Part shown: positions 43,564 to 52,661 of the stretch, piece by piece
How positions within the stretch are numbered: position 1 is the stretch's first letter
How the letters are laid out: each line of letters opens with the position of its first letter
Assembly (NCBI GenBank): GCA_023394955.1
Contig: JAEWZY010000010.1
Span: forward strand, 58,867 to 122,866
Origin: Bacillota bacterium
GTDB taxonomy: Bacteria; Bacillota; UBA4882; UBA8346
Reading direction: 5' to 3'
DNA length: 64,000 nt
Made by a program: the position numbers and the translations under genes
The notes under the pieces: generated by a model
Seen by the model: the letters and a program-made list of their open reading frames with translations, nothing else
Databases searched by the model: none
Told to the model about the DNA's origin: nothing

Positions 43564-44615
43564 TTCATTTCCCACGGCTTTTTCTCTTTTAATAATTGGT
43601 CAAAGTTTGTTTCATCAGCCAATTCCAGCCCGGTATCGATATACTCTTTTGAAATATGGTGGCCTTTAACGGCAGATACTAAATATTTGACGGTAAACTC
43701 CCCCATTTTACGGAAATCTTGTCCAACCAACGCTTGGAAAAAACCTTTTTTGGCTGCGACCAGCACCGGATGAAACGTATCCATAGAAACAGCGATGCCA
43801 CCCCGGTTGCACCATTCCTGATAGATGGGCAATGATTCAGCCGGTCCGAAAAAAGCCCATCCGCCGGAAAAATAAAACACATCGGTTTCCGGGTGTTGCT
43901 TGATATATGATTCAACTACTTTAGCTCCGGTGCTGGTATCGTCATCGCATGCTAATAAGGCCACATAGTCCAGGTTGATCTTCCCGGCCACCGCTTCTTT
44001 AAAACCACGAATTCTTTCGTTCAGATTATGCGCCTCGATTCCTCCCGTAAGAATCGCCGTCCGTAAGCTCTTTTTAGCCAAACCTCTTGCGGTAACAATT
44101 TTAACCATCGCCTCCCCGCAAGCCCAACCAGCTTTATAATTATCAGTGCCGCAATAAAAGAGACGTTTACTGTCGGGACAATCCGCATCGATAGTCGCTA
44201 CTTTGATACCGGCGGCAACCGCTTTATCAATTACCTTTCGTATTTTCTCAGGATCGCTGGTGCTAACAGCGATTCCATCAACTTTACGCCAGATTAAGCC
44301 TTCGATTATTTTTACTTGGGTATCGGGATCGACTTTAAAGGGCCCAACCCATTCCAAATTAACCTTCAGTTTTTTAGCCGCTAATTCAGCTGTTTCTTTG
44401 GCATCGACGAAAACCGGATTATCTAATGATTTGGGAACAATTGCGATCGTAATTGGCCTGGTTCTGTGGTAAAAAGAATTCGAACCCGGACTAGAACCGT
44501 TCTCGGCAACGGCCGCTATATTATGTGAAAAAGGAGGAAGGAACAGAGCTAAATTGAAAGCCATCCAAAGAAAAAGAAACGCCAAACTTATTCGACGATC
44601 TTTCAATCGAATCAC
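43560..44615 (-). CDS. araP: Periplasmic-type sugar-binding sensor protein (AraP-like)
   Basis: 351 residues. A signal peptide or anchor (LAFLFLWMAFNLALFLPPF) precedes a Peripla_BP_4 domain. ITIAIVPKSLDNPVFVDAKE, GIAVSTSDPEKIRKVIDKAV, AGIKVATIDADCPDSKRLFY and VGQDFRKMGEFTVKYL fit the ribose/xylose-binding group. It is not next to a transporter but is translationally coupled to the kinase gene, the arrangement of three-component sugar sensors. The start is GTG (44615) or TTG three codons later. The ligand is inferred as L-arabinose or an arabinose-derived sugar from the neighbourhood. Confidence 0.82.
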   Translation of the reverse strand: MIRLKDRRISLAFLFLWMAFNLALFLPPFSHNIAAVAENGSSPGSNSFYHRTRPITIAIVPKSLDNPVFVDAKETAELAAKKLKVNLEWVGPFKVDPDTQVKIIEGLIWRKVDGIAVSTSDPEKIRKVIDKAVAAGIKVATIDADCPDSKRLFYCGTDNYKAGWACGEAMVKIVTARGLAKKSLRTAILTGGIEAHNLNERIRGFKEAVAGKINLDYVALLACDDDTSTGAKVVESYIKQHPETDVFYFSGGWAFFGPAESLPIYQEWCNRGGIAVSMDTFHPVLVAAKKGFFQALVGQDFRKMGEFTVKYLVSAVKGHHISKEYIDTGLELADETNFDQLLKEKKPWEMK

Positions 44616-44755
44616 CCCTGTTTTTAATTATAACCTAAACAAACCAAAATTTGAATTAATTTCTTAAAAAGGTACATAAAATAGCCGTATTAAATGATAA
44701 AATTAACATTTTAAATAACATCACCATAATATATTAGACATTATCCCGGATTAGT

Positions 44756-45913
44756 CTATCCAATACTTGTGACTTTAAAACGTTTATATCGGCGTATTTT
44801 GGGGCTTCGTTTCTTATAGATCATATTGGTAACGGAAAATGAGACCCAGATGTCTAGTATCCCACATAGCAAACATAAGGCTATCGTGGCTGTCGTTACC
44901 GCCTGCCGTTCCTTATATAAGAAAGACGCCGGCGCCAGATTTACCAGATACCAATTTCCTTTTCCGGCTTTTCCAATTTTACTTCCTACCGCTTTATAGG
45001 TGACTAGACTTTTTTGCTGATTGACGGTAGTAAAAAAGCTCCCCTGATCAATTTTATTTTCAGGGCCGGCGTTAGAAATAGATTTTCGCAATTCGATATT
45101 ATCGACCAGCTGTGAAACCCTCTGTCCGATATCTTTCTTAAAGGGAGAAGATACAATTTTACCATTACTGTTGATTACAAGTGAATAGCTTTCGATTCCG
45201 TTCAGTGAATTATTGAGATCGCTGTAAATAGGCAGGTTTGCCAATTGATCAATTTGGTCCTCATCAATGATGAGCGCCAATATTCCCAAAGGTTTTCCAT
45301 TGGATATTCTTTTAATCAGCCTGCCTAAAACCAGAAAATTGCTCCGGTTTATTTTTTGAGTAGCCGACCAAACAATTCCCCCGTCCGCTTTCAAAATATT
45401 ATTACCAGCGCTTGTTCTCATAAAATTTTCACTTAAATTCATAAAATCTTTTTGAAAATCTCTAGTTACTATAATTGAATTCGGATTTTCGAAAATAGGA
45501 AGAAACACGAAACCGAACAGGTCATTCTTATTGGTCATATATTCATTGAAACAAGATTCCACTGTTTTCCGGAGTACGGAGTTCGGCGAATTATTTTCGG
45601 TATCCAAAAAATTTTCCAAGGTAGTAATAAATTCATTATTAACAAACAATTGCAAGGAGATGGTTTCGTATTCGGCTAGTTTCAATTGGATGTTGACCGC
45701 CGCCTGTGCCAGTTCAGCCAGGGAAAAGTGGACAGCTTTAGCGGTAACCGCTTTTTCAAAACGACGGCCGGCGATTGAACCAATGATTAAAACCGGTGTC
45801 AAAGTAAGTATTAAAAAAAAGACGATAAATCTTTCACGGATCGAAATCTGGTTTAAAACCTTTCTGGTTAGATTTATCAAATATTCGATTGGCTTCATCA
45901 AGTTGAGTTTCAT
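44756..45913 (-). CDS. Kinase-less dCache sensor, probable truncated histidine kinase
   Basis: 385 residues. A first membrane span near residues 27-47 (RFIVFFLILTLTPVLIIGSI), a YesM-type extracellular sensor of about 290 residues and a second span near 340-360 are complete. The chain then stops after about 30 basic residues, just where the HAMP domain would begin. No HAMP, His_kinase or ATPase domain follows; the next 140 bases are non-coding. AAAGGTGA precedes the ATG and the frame is clean, so the fragment is expressible. It may be a dead kinase or an accessory sensor for the adjoining araPST-like genes. Confidence 0.75.
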   Translation of the reverse strand: MKLNLMKPIEYLINLTRKVLNQISIRERFIVFFLILTLTPVLIIGSIAGRRFEKAVTAKAVHFSLAELAQAAVNIQLKLAEYETISLQLFVNNEFITTLENFLDTENNSPNSVLRKTVESCFNEYMTNKNDLFGFVFLPIFENPNSIIVTRDFQKDFMNLSENFMRTSAGNNILKADGGIVWSATQKINRSNFLVLGRLIKRISNGKPLGILALIIDEDQIDQLANLPIYSDLNNSLNGIESYSLVINSNGKIVSSPFKKDIGQRVSQLVDNIELRKSISNAGPENKIDQGSFFTTVNQQKSLVTYKAVGSKIGKAGKGNWYLVNLAPASFLYKERQAVTTATIALCLLCGILDIWVSFSVTNMIYKKRSPKIRRYKRFKVTSIG

Positions 45914-45954
45914 AATCGATTCACCTTTATCATCATTGGAAAATTTAAATAATT

Positions 45955-46045
45955 AACCGCTAATAAGCTCCAACAAACGCTAATCATTATATTAATTTTT
46001 CTTGTCTTTTTTAACATTCACATTTGTTAACGCTCATTAGCGGTT
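45955..46045. promoter_or_regulatory. Inverted CGCTAAT-type sites upstream of the sensor fragment
   Basis: AACCGCTAATAAGC (45955-45968) and GCTCATTAGCGGTT (46032-46045) are reverse complements at 13 of 14 positions. A further CGCTAAT lies at 45978-45984. The region is directly upstream of the sensor gene and could bind a dimeric regulator such as the AraC-type protein encoded nearby. Confidence 0.45.
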
Positions 46046-46070
46046 TAATGATTTTTCTATTTCATCCAAT

Positions 46071-46099
46071 TTTTTAAAAAAGCGGTTGTTTCCGCTTTT
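46071..46099 (-). terminator. Terminator of the ytf-like transporter operon
   Basis: Arms AAAAGCGG (46077-46084) and CCGCTTTT (46092-46099) continue into a T run on the minus strand, about 255 bases past the last permease gene. Confidence 0.6.
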
Positions 46100-46354
46100 A
46101 CTTCACCTTTTTAGGTCGCTATTGCTACTTTATTTTTTTCAAAGAACCGCTGCGCCAAGCATTTTATTTGACCGATTACCGGAGAACCCGCCTTGTTTGT
46201 ATTCTCATCGGAAATAACGAAAATTTTTGTCGCCCGTATTGCTCAAACTTGTCTTTAACTTTTGCCGAATTTTTAACTATTCGCTGTTTCTTTGAGAAGT
46301 CAAGAAATCCCGCCACCTCGACCTTGATGATCCGCACCCCAATGCCCTTTTTAG

Positions 46355-47455
46355 TTACCCTTGGTTCTCGGCCCTTTTCTTGCCCTGCGGCCGGTGGGGT
46401 TTCAGCCAGGGAGGCAGAGCAAGTCTGAATTTCCTCCCGCCACGTAACGACATAACAATGCTTTGCAGCACAATGAAAAGATACAGCAAGAGCCCGCTTA
46501 CTATCGCTTGAAAGTTTGATTGGACACCCGCCGCACGGATCAGTTCATTGATTACCAAAAGGGTCAGCGTACCTATTGGCGCGCCAAGCAGGTTCCCCAC
46601 GCCGCCGTTGAGCAGAATGCCGCCTATTACATTCGAGGCGATTGCTTTTATTTCGAACAACGCCCCGTTTCCGATATTGCCGGCTCCTGTTGTCATGATG
46701 AACACAAAGCCTGCGATACCGGCCGTCAATCCGCAGATCACGTATGAGAGGAAGATCGTTCTCTTTACGTTGATACCGAGCATCCGAGCGCTCTGACTAT
46801 TGCCGCCAACAGCGTAGACATTGCGCCCGAAACGCGACCACTTCATAAGGGCGGCGAAGAGGACAACAAGGACCACCACAACTATGACGCCTGGCTTGAT
46901 TTCACACGGGATGAAAAAGCCCAGCCTGTTTTGGGCGCCAAGCCAAGGAATCAGTATTGTAAAATTCCGCAAGGAAACAAAAGCAGGCATGGTTACGTTG
47001 ATCGGATCTTTGTGGAGTGTCGTCAGCAGTCCCTGCGCTAAGAACAATCCTGCCAGCGTTATGATAAATGGCTGTATTTCAAGATAGGCAATGAGATATC
47101 CATGCAGGAGACCAAACGCGATACCTATGCCTAGCGCAAGAAATAAGGCGCCCCAAACATTCCCCATCCCCGATTCCAGCAACATGGCACAGGCCATGGT
47201 TACCAGGCCACATACTGCGCCGATGGAAATGTCGATGCCGCCTACGATCATAACTATGCACAGACCAAGTGTCATGATGATCAGCGCAGCGTTCAGGTTG
47301 AACAGGTCAAAGAAGGTCTGAAACTGCATGAAACTGCCTGGAAAACTTATCAGGGCAAACCCGTACATCAGTACAAATATAATCCCGGCTATAATAAAAA
47401 GAAGATTTGAATTCGATAGTCTTGTTTTTGGTTTGGTCGCATTCAGAGATCCCAT
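46355..47455 (-). CDS. yjfF: Furanose-type ABC transporter permease (YjfF-like)
   Basis: 366 residues with about nine membrane spans of the BPD_transp_2 (RbsC/AraH) family. LNAALIIMTLGLCIVMIVGG followed by IDISIGAV is the conserved TM2-TM3 block. NVYAVGGNSQSARMLGINV is the EAA-like loop and AIASNVIGGILLNGG the C-terminal block. Having two different permeases in one cluster, as here, is characteristic of the galactofuranose importer YtfQRT-YjfF and not of ribose systems. GGAGGAA precedes the ATG, and the gene starts one base after the previous stop. Confidence 0.85.
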   Translation of the reverse strand: MGSLNATKPKTRLSNSNLLFIIAGIIFVLMYGFALISFPGSFMQFQTFFDLFNLNAALIIMTLGLCIVMIVGGIDISIGAVCGLVTMACAMLLESGMGNVWGALFLALGIGIAFGLLHGYLIAYLEIQPFIITLAGLFLAQGLLTTLHKDPINVTMPAFVSLRNFTILIPWLGAQNRLGFFIPCEIKPGVIVVVVLVVLFAALMKWSRFGRNVYAVGGNSQSARMLGINVKRTIFLSYVICGLTAGIAGFVFIMTTGAGNIGNGALFEIKAIASNVIGGILLNGGVGNLLGAPIGTLTLLVINELIRAAGVQSNFQAIVSGLLLYLFIVLQSIVMSLRGGRKFRLALPPWLKPHRPQGKKRAENQG

Positions 47456-47456
47456 C

Positions 47457-48575
47457 CTATTCCTCCTTCTTCCCAGATGTGTCCGTGTTGGAAACCACTG
47501 TATTGTTTAGTCCACCTGTCTTGGGTACGGAGTAGCTAGCTACTATAGTTTTAGCCTTGTCTAAGACTTTCCTGGCAAAAACCCTAACCACAGGCGATGC
47601 AATTACCATGAGAATGATAATGAACACTGCCTTGAAGGCCTTAATGGTCTCGGTTTCTACCTCCAGCCTGAGCAGGGTCCTGTTCAGCATCTCGATGGTG
47701 TACGCGCCGATAATAGAACCGGTGATGCTGAACTTTCCGCCGGAGAGCGAGTTTCCGCCGATTGCTACGGCGAGAATCGCGTCCATCATGATAAACTTGA
47801 GCAGATTGACACTGTCGTGGCGCCCCGCCTTGTTAACTGCGATGAAACCTGCGACCGCGGTACAGACTCCCATAATCAAAAAGGTCAGGAAGATAATCTT
47901 TTTCGGGTCGATACCATTCAGACGCGCAGCGCTTGGGTTGATTCCCACAGACTCCACATAGAGCCTGAGATTCGTGGTCTTGAGTACCACTGCAACGATG
48001 GCGATGAAGACGACGGTCAGGATTATTGGAGTCTGGATTGGCACTCCCGGTATTACGGTGCCGATTTGATTCGATATATCGTTCGCCAGTATGGGAGATA
48101 ATTTGCCGTCAATCATAAAGGCGATGGACCTGCCCCCCATAAACAGTATGAGGGTCGCAACCATTGGCTGAACCTTGAATACCGAAACCAGGTTGCCGTT
48201 GAATGCGCCGATGACTAACCCGGCCACGCAGCTGATGAGGAAACCCGCCAGTATGGTCAAGAAGGTGACCTCACCGGCATTTAAGACGAACCAGACAAAT
48301 ACGGCGGAAGCAATGGCGGCGCTCTCACCTATGCTTATGTCCTGCCCTTGTGAGGCCGCGGTAACCAAGGTCATGCCTATTGCCAGAATAACCAACTCCG
48401 AGGCGCCGAACAGGATATTCGGTATGTTCCCGTAAAATGCGCCGTTTACCATGGTAATGCTAAAGTAATCAGCGCCCTTGATCAGATTAATGATAATGAG
48501 TAACCCCAGAACAGAGAGGGGTAGGAATAGATGCGATAAGTGATCTAAGTGTGCTTTTAACCTTGGCATATTCAT
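47457..48575 (-). CDS. ytfT: Furanose-type ABC transporter permease (YtfT-like)
   Basis: 372 residues, BPD_transp_2 family, about nine spans. ASELVILAIGMTLVTAASQG leads into QDISIGES; the Q-D-I-S-I-G block resembles YtfT rather than RbsC (G-G-I-D-L-S). ESVGINPSAARLNGIDPKKI is the ATPase-contact loop, and DAILAVAIGGNSLSGGKFSI comes later. It overlaps the ATPase gene by four bases. Partner of the YjfF-like permease downstream. Confidence 0.85.
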   Translation of the reverse strand: MNMPRLKAHLDHLSHLFLPLSVLGLLIIINLIKGADYFSITMVNGAFYGNIPNILFGASELVILAIGMTLVTAASQGQDISIGESAAIASAVFVWFVLNAGEVTFLTILAGFLISCVAGLVIGAFNGNLVSVFKVQPMVATLILFMGGRSIAFMIDGKLSPILANDISNQIGTVIPGVPIQTPIILTVVFIAIVAVVLKTTNLRLYVESVGINPSAARLNGIDPKKIIFLTFLIMGVCTAVAGFIAVNKAGRHDSVNLLKFIMMDAILAVAIGGNSLSGGKFSITGSIIGAYTIEMLNRTLLRLEVETETIKAFKAVFIIILMVIASPVVRVFARKVLDKAKTIVASYSVPKTGGLNNTVVSNTDTSGKKEE

Positions 48576-50074
48576 TCACCTCCCTGGGCTATCGCGCGCA
48601 TAACATCGTGTTCCGTCAAATTCATTCCACTGAGTTCTCCGACAATTTCACGGTCCTTCATAACGATCATTCGCGAGCAGGTTCGAAGCATTTCGTCAAT
48701 TTCCGAAGATATGAATGTCAGGCTCATTCCCTCTTCAGCGAGCTTGAGCACAAGTTTTTGAATCTCCACCTTGGTTCCGACATCGATTCCCCGCGTGGGT
48801 TCATCGAGGATCAGGTACATGGGGTGCGTGAGCAGCCAGCGGGCCAGAATGACCTTCTGCTGGTTGCCGCCGGAAAGAGATTTGATTGGCGTATTGATGG
48901 ACGGTGTTTTAATGCTCAGTTTCTGGATATACTGGTTGGAAAATTCCTCAGCCTGTCTCCTCGAAAGAGGCCTAAAAAAGCCTTTGATGACCTGCAAGGC
49001 TAGAATAAGATTGTCGCGCACCGAAAGCTCGGCGATGATTCCGTCGCCCTTGCGGTCCTCCGGTAGATAGCCGATTCCCTGTTTCATGGCGTTTAGGGGC
49101 GTCTTGAGCTTCACTCTCTTACCATTCATTTTGACTTCACCGCCTGTCACCTTGTCGGCGGCGAAGATTGCGCGAACACTTTCGCTGCGCCCGGAGCCGA
49201 TCAGCCCGGCAAACCCGTTCACCTCGCCTTTTTGGATAGTGAAATTGAAAGGCCTTACCCCGGCGGCGCTCGAAAGCGCCGTAGCCTCGAACACTGGCGC
49301 ACTGCTGTCGGATTTAAGCGGCTCTTGTTTTTTCATCTTAGAGACATCACTCAGCGCCTTTCCCATCATCTTCGAGATAAGCTCGATTTGGGGAAGCGCA
49401 GCTGTTTCGTATTCGCCGATCAACTCTCCATTGCGAAGCACCGTAATCGTGTCGCAGATCTCGTATACCTGATCGATAAAGTGGGTAATGAAGATGATCC
49501 CCACACCCCGAACTTTCAGTTCGCCCATGAGCTCGAAGAGTTTTTTCACCTCATCTTCGTCAAGTGAGGATGTCGGCTCGTCCAGGATGAGAATCTTACA
49601 GTCCATATCGACCGCGCGGGCAATCGCGATCATCTGCTGGACAGCAATTGAACAGCTTGAGAGTTCTTGGGTCGGGCTCGCCGGAATACCGAGGGAGCTG
49701 AGCATTTGTGCTGCCTTCTCGTTCATCTGCTTCCATTGGACGAAAGCGTTCCGGCTGCGACCGATAAACATATTCTCGGCCACGGTCAGATTGGGGCAAA
49801 GCGTTATTTCCTGATAGACTGTGCCGATTCCCATGTTTTGCGCCTCCTGCGGCGACCTGAGGTGAATCGGTTTTCCATCTATAGCAATCCGGCCGGCGTC
49901 CTTTTCGTAAACCCCAGTTATGACCTTTATCAGTGTGGACTTGCCCGCACCGTTTTCACCCATAAGGGCATGGATCTCACCCTTTCGGAGCGCGAAGTCT
50001 ACGTTATCCAGAGCTTTAACCCCTGGAAAGGATTTGCTGATACCCTCCATTTTGAGTATGTTTTCTGACAGCAA
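48572..50074 (-). CDS. ytfR: Sugar ABC transporter ATP-binding protein, double ABC (YtfR-like)
   Basis: 500 residues with two fused ATPase domains. Domain 1 has Walker A ALMGENGAGKSTLIKV and Walker B ILILDEPTSSLD; its signature region is atypical (ELSSCSIAVQQ). Domain 2 has a degenerate Walker A (GLIGSGRSESVRAIF), as usual for this class, but an intact signature LSGGNQQKVILARW and LILDEPTRGIDVG. The start is TTG with AAGGAGG seven bases upstream. One polypeptide serves both permeases. Confidence 0.88.
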   Translation of the reverse strand: MLSENILKMEGISKSFPGVKALDNVDFALRKGEIHALMGENGAGKSTLIKVITGVYEKDAGRIAIDGKPIHLRSPQEAQNMGIGTVYQEITLCPNLTVAENMFIGRSRNAFVQWKQMNEKAAQMLSSLGIPASPTQELSSCSIAVQQMIAIARAVDMDCKILILDEPTSSLDEDEVKKLFELMGELKVRGVGIIFITHFIDQVYEICDTITVLRNGELIGEYETAALPQIELISKMMGKALSDVSKMKKQEPLKSDSSAPVFEATALSSAAGVRPFNFTIQKGEVNGFAGLIGSGRSESVRAIFAADKVTGGEVKMNGKRVKLKTPLNAMKQGIGYLPEDRKGDGIIAELSVRDNLILALQVIKGFFRPLSRRQAEEFSNQYIQKLSIKTPSINTPIKSLSGGNQQKVILARWLLTHPMYLILDEPTRGIDVGTKVEIQKLVLKLAEEGMSLTFISSEIDEMLRTCSRMIVMKDREIVGELSGMNLTEHDVMRAIAQGGE

Positions 50075-50110
50075 CTAAAGACCTCCTTACCGGTATCACC
50101 TAAATTAACA

Positions 50111-50152
50111 GCAGTGCGGTTAGCCGGATAAGATCCGAACACACCGCACTGC
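50111..50152. promoter_or_regulatory. Stem-loop between binding-protein and ATPase genes
   Basis: Perfect 10-bp arms GCAGTGCGGT (50111-50120) and ACCGCACTGC (50143-50152), no T run. It probably stabilises or segments the mRNA so that the binding protein exceeds the membrane components. Confidence 0.6.
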
Positions 50153-50171
50153 GTGAAATATTACAAAAAAA

Positions 50172-51149
50172 CTACCTTGTTATCACACCTTTGCCAGGAT
50201 CGGCATTGATACCCCAATTTTCGATATCTTTGTCGGTTATCGTGTCAGTCGTAAAGAGCAATTCTTTCTGATAGACGATTCCTTTGGGGAGCTTACCACT
50301 TTTGATCCACTTAGAAATCTCGGCTGCCTGACGTGGATTGCACTGCATGTCGGCGTCCCAGTAACCGGCCTGTACGTTCCTAAGCGCAAAACGGTTAAAG
50401 TCAAAACCGATTATCTTGACCTTGCCATTCTTGCCATGGCTGATACCAGCCGCCTCAAGGGCCTGAACAGCGCCTTGCGCCATACCGTCATTCTCAGCGT
50501 AGATGACGTTGAAATCCTTTTTTGCCGCAATCGCGGCTTCAACCACTTTGCGGGCTTCCTCAAGGCTCCAACTGTCTCCACCCGTTCCATCAGCCACAAT
50601 GGTGAGTTTACCTTCTTTTGCGGCTTTGAGCACTGCGGCGCTGCGACCTATTTCAGCTGCGCTACCCAACTGACCACGAATAAGGATTAGTTTGATCGGC
50701 TTTGGAACACTTTTCAATACCCAGTCTACTGCCGTATTACCCTCATAAGCCATATCCGAGAGAAGTGCTGCCTCATAGTTCGAGGAATCCGTTTCAATCG
50801 CACGGTCAAAGAGAATAACCTTAACGCCTGCTGTTTTTGCAGACTTTAGAACGTCGTCCCATCCGGACGCGTTTGCGGCCGAGATCAGTAGATAGTCCAC
50901 TCCATCTCGAATGTACCCTTTGGCCGCAGCGATTTGCTCGCTGTTGTCCATGGTGTTGGTCTGTTTTGCGTCATAGCCGTTTCCCTTTGAGAAGACATTA
51001 TTCATGTCTTCAACATTGGCCTGACGGTAGCCGGATTCTTCCGGTGGTAAATTTACAATGCCAACCTTAATCAGGGCTGCTCCATACGAAGTAGACAGAA
51101 CAAAAATAAACACTAACAGTAATAATCCAACTTTCACCAACTTTTTCAT
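50172..51149 (-). CDS. ytfQ: Sugar ABC transporter substrate-binding protein (YtfQ-like)
   Basis: 325 residues. A signal peptide (VGLLLLVFIFVLSTSYGA) is followed by a Peripla_BP_4 domain. IKVGIVNLPPEESGYRQANV is the N-terminal strand with the YtfQ-type S-x-x-R-x-A-N motif. KGYIRDGVDYLLISAANASG, VILFDRAIE and YAENDGMAQGAVQALEAAGI line the binding cleft. The ATG at 51149 follows GAGGAGG. It should bind a pentofuranose or hexofuranose; with araABD nearby, arabinofuranose is the best guess. Confidence 0.88.
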   Translation of the reverse strand: MKKLVKVGLLLLVFIFVLSTSYGAALIKVGIVNLPPEESGYRQANVEDMNNVFSKGNGYDAKQTNTMDNSEQIAAAKGYIRDGVDYLLISAANASGWDDVLKSAKTAGVKVILFDRAIETDSSNYEAALLSDMAYEGNTAVDWVLKSVPKPIKLILIRGQLGSAAEIGRSAAVLKAAKEGKLTIVADGTGGDSWSLEEARKVVEAAIAAKKDFNVIYAENDGMAQGAVQALEAAGISHGKNGKVKIIGFDFNRFALRNVQAGYWDADMQCNPRQAAEISKWIKSGKLPKGIVYQKELLFTTDTITDKDIENWGINADPGKGVITR

Positions 51150-51273
51150 CAATAAACCTCCTCTAATTTTTTAGACCGAAATAAGGTAATCCATTGCCTA
51201 CAACGTTTTTTTAATTACCTTTCGAGTTTTGTTTATCTAGCCGCAAATACCCCCTTTTTTTCTCTGATTTATA

Positions 51274-51320
51274 TTAAGTTGCATTTGCAAACAAGGGTTT
51301 TCCTTTGGAATGCAACTTAA
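51274..51320. promoter_or_regulatory. Long inverted repeat upstream of the ytf-like operon
   Basis: TTAAGTTGCATT (51274-51285) and AATGCAACTTAA (51309-51320) are perfect 12-bp arms around 23 bases. The inside continues a weaker stem (CAAGG/CCTTTG). No T run follows on either strand, so it is a candidate operator or 5' leader structure and not a terminator. Confidence 0.5.
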
Positions 51321-51472
51321 ATTTCAAAATAAGTCTACCGATTTATTTTTTATTTACCAAAATTTAACCTTACAATTAGTATAAAAAAGGATCTTTTCGA
51401 TTAGAATGGACATTTTTTGATTATCCTGTAATATTTTTAAACGAAAAAACCTGATATCTCTCAAATAATCAT

Positions 51473-51501
51473 TGACATTCTTCGGCGCAATCATTATTCT
51501 A
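51473..51501 (+). promoter_or_regulatory. Sigma-A promoter of araR
   Basis: TTGACA (51473-51478), 17-base spacer, TATTCT (51496-51501). It lies about 75 bases before the araR start codon. Confidence 0.65.
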
Positions 51502-51578
51502 TCGTTAGAAGTCGCTTGACTTCGACAAACTAGCAATGCTGGTTAAGGCGATTATTTAAACGAAATACGGTGAAATAA

Positions 51579-52661
51579 ATGTTCGAGCTTAACGATTCAT
51601 CCCCCAAATACCATCAACTAAAAGAATTCATTAAAGAACAGATTTTACGCGGCGAGATATTGCCCGGTGAAAAAATAACTTCCGAAAATACCCTGTCTCG
51701 CCAATTCAAGTTAAGCCGCCATACAGTCCGGCAAGCTTTGGGGGAACTTGAAAACGAAGGGTTTATCAGCCGTGAAAAAGGGCGGGGAACTTTCTGCAAT
51801 TTAAATGGGAAGAACGCGGTTAAAAACATTGCCGTTTTAACTACTTATATTACGGATTACATTTTCCCCCCCATTATTAAAGGTATTGAGGAGGTCTTGA
51901 GCAATAACGGATACAATTTGATCTTAGCCAATACCAACAATGATCAATTAAAGGAAGCCCAATGCCTGGATAATTTTTTAAATCAAGAAATCGGCGCTTT
52001 GATTATCGAACCCACTAAAAGCGCCTTGGAGAATATCAATATTGATTACTTTAAAGAATTGGAAGCAAAAGGCATCCCCTATCTTATGCTCCATGCTTAT
52101 TACCCCGACTTGGATCCGGCTTTTGTTGTTATGGACGACACCCAAGGCACTTACTTGACCACCAACCATTTGCTCCAGTTGGGACACAGCCGGATCGCCG
52201 GAATATTCAAAAGCGATGATCTCCAGGGAATCAAACGTCAAGCCGGGTTCCTTTCAGCCTTAAAAGAGTATGAAATTGCCGAGAACCCTGATTGGATAGG
52301 CAATTACAACACTGAACAACTTCGTACTTATCCTTATCAATTCATCCGAAATTTATTGCGGCAAGCGGACCCCCCCACCGCTGTTGTCTGCTACAACGAC
52401 CAGATTGCCCTGGAGATTCTGGAGGCCATCCGGAATGAAGGCTTAAAGGTTCCGGACGATATTTCCGTCGTCGGATTTGATGATTCTTCCCTGGCAACAG
52501 CCACCGAAATCAAATTAACCACTATCAAACATCCCAAAGCGAATATGGGACGGCAAGTCGGTAATAATATCATTCAAATGCTTACCAGCAAAGTTAAAAA
52601 ACCGCGCATCACTTATCCATCCGAGTTGATTATTCGCTCTTCATGCCGGAACATAAAATAA
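51579..52661 (+). CDS. araR: AraR-type arabinose repressor (GntR HTH + LacI-type effector domain)
   Basis: 360 residues. An N-terminal GntR winged helix (KYHQLKEFIKEQILRGEILP, TLSRQFKLSRHTVRQALGEL, GFISREKGRGTFC) is fused to a LacI-like ligand domain from about residue 85 (NIAVLTTYITDYIFPPIIKG). That fusion is diagnostic of AraR. In Bacillus AraR represses araABD, freed by L-arabinose. The 16-base box at 52818-52833 before araA fits its known target (central TTGTACGTACAA). The gene lies directly upstream of araA on the same strand. Confidence 0.92.
   Translation: MFELNDSSPKYHQLKEFIKEQILRGEILPGEKITSENTLSRQFKLSRHTVRQALGELENEGFISREKGRGTFCNLNGKNAVKNIAVLTTYITDYIFPPIIKGIEEVLSNNGYNLILANTNNDQLKEAQCLDNFLNQEIGALIIEPTKSALENINIDYFKELEAKGIPYLMLHAYYPDLDPAFVVMDDTQGTYLTTNHLLQLGHSRIAGIFKSDDLQGIKRQAGFLSALKEYEIAENPDWIGNYNTEQLRTYPYQFIRNLLRQADPPTAVVCYNDQIALEILEAIRNEGLKVPDDISVVGFDDSSLATATEIKLTTIKHPKANMGRQVGNNIIQMLTSKVKKPRITYPSELIIRSSCRNIK

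Larger units (their letters stand above)
45914..46354. other. Intergenic region between sensor fragment and ytf-like operon
   Basis: No gene seen. It contains the repeated CGCTAAT half-sites (45955-46045) and the operon terminator (46071-46099). A plus-strand frame at 46168-46428 overlaps the permease 3' end antisense and is not counted. Confidence 0.45.
51150..51578. other. Divergent intergenic region between ytfQ-like gene and araR
   Basis: No gene seen. It contains a 12-bp inverted repeat (51274-51320) on the ytfQ side and the araR promoter (51473-51501). No sequence matching the AraR box is present, so the transporter may answer to a different regulator. Confidence 0.5.

Noticed and set aside
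44470..44500. GGTTCGAATTC-like T-loop suggesting a tRNA
   Set aside because: Lies inside the coding sequence of the sugar-binding sensor gene and has no cloverleaf around it.
46168..46428. Plus-strand frame of 86 codons
   Set aside because: Antisense to a permease 3' end, with no RBS or recognisable motif.
46355..51149. Recent horizontal transfer of the ytf-like cluster
   Set aside because: The cluster looks somewhat richer in G and C than its surroundings, but this was not computed and the arabinose genes show similar stretches; not strong enough to claim.
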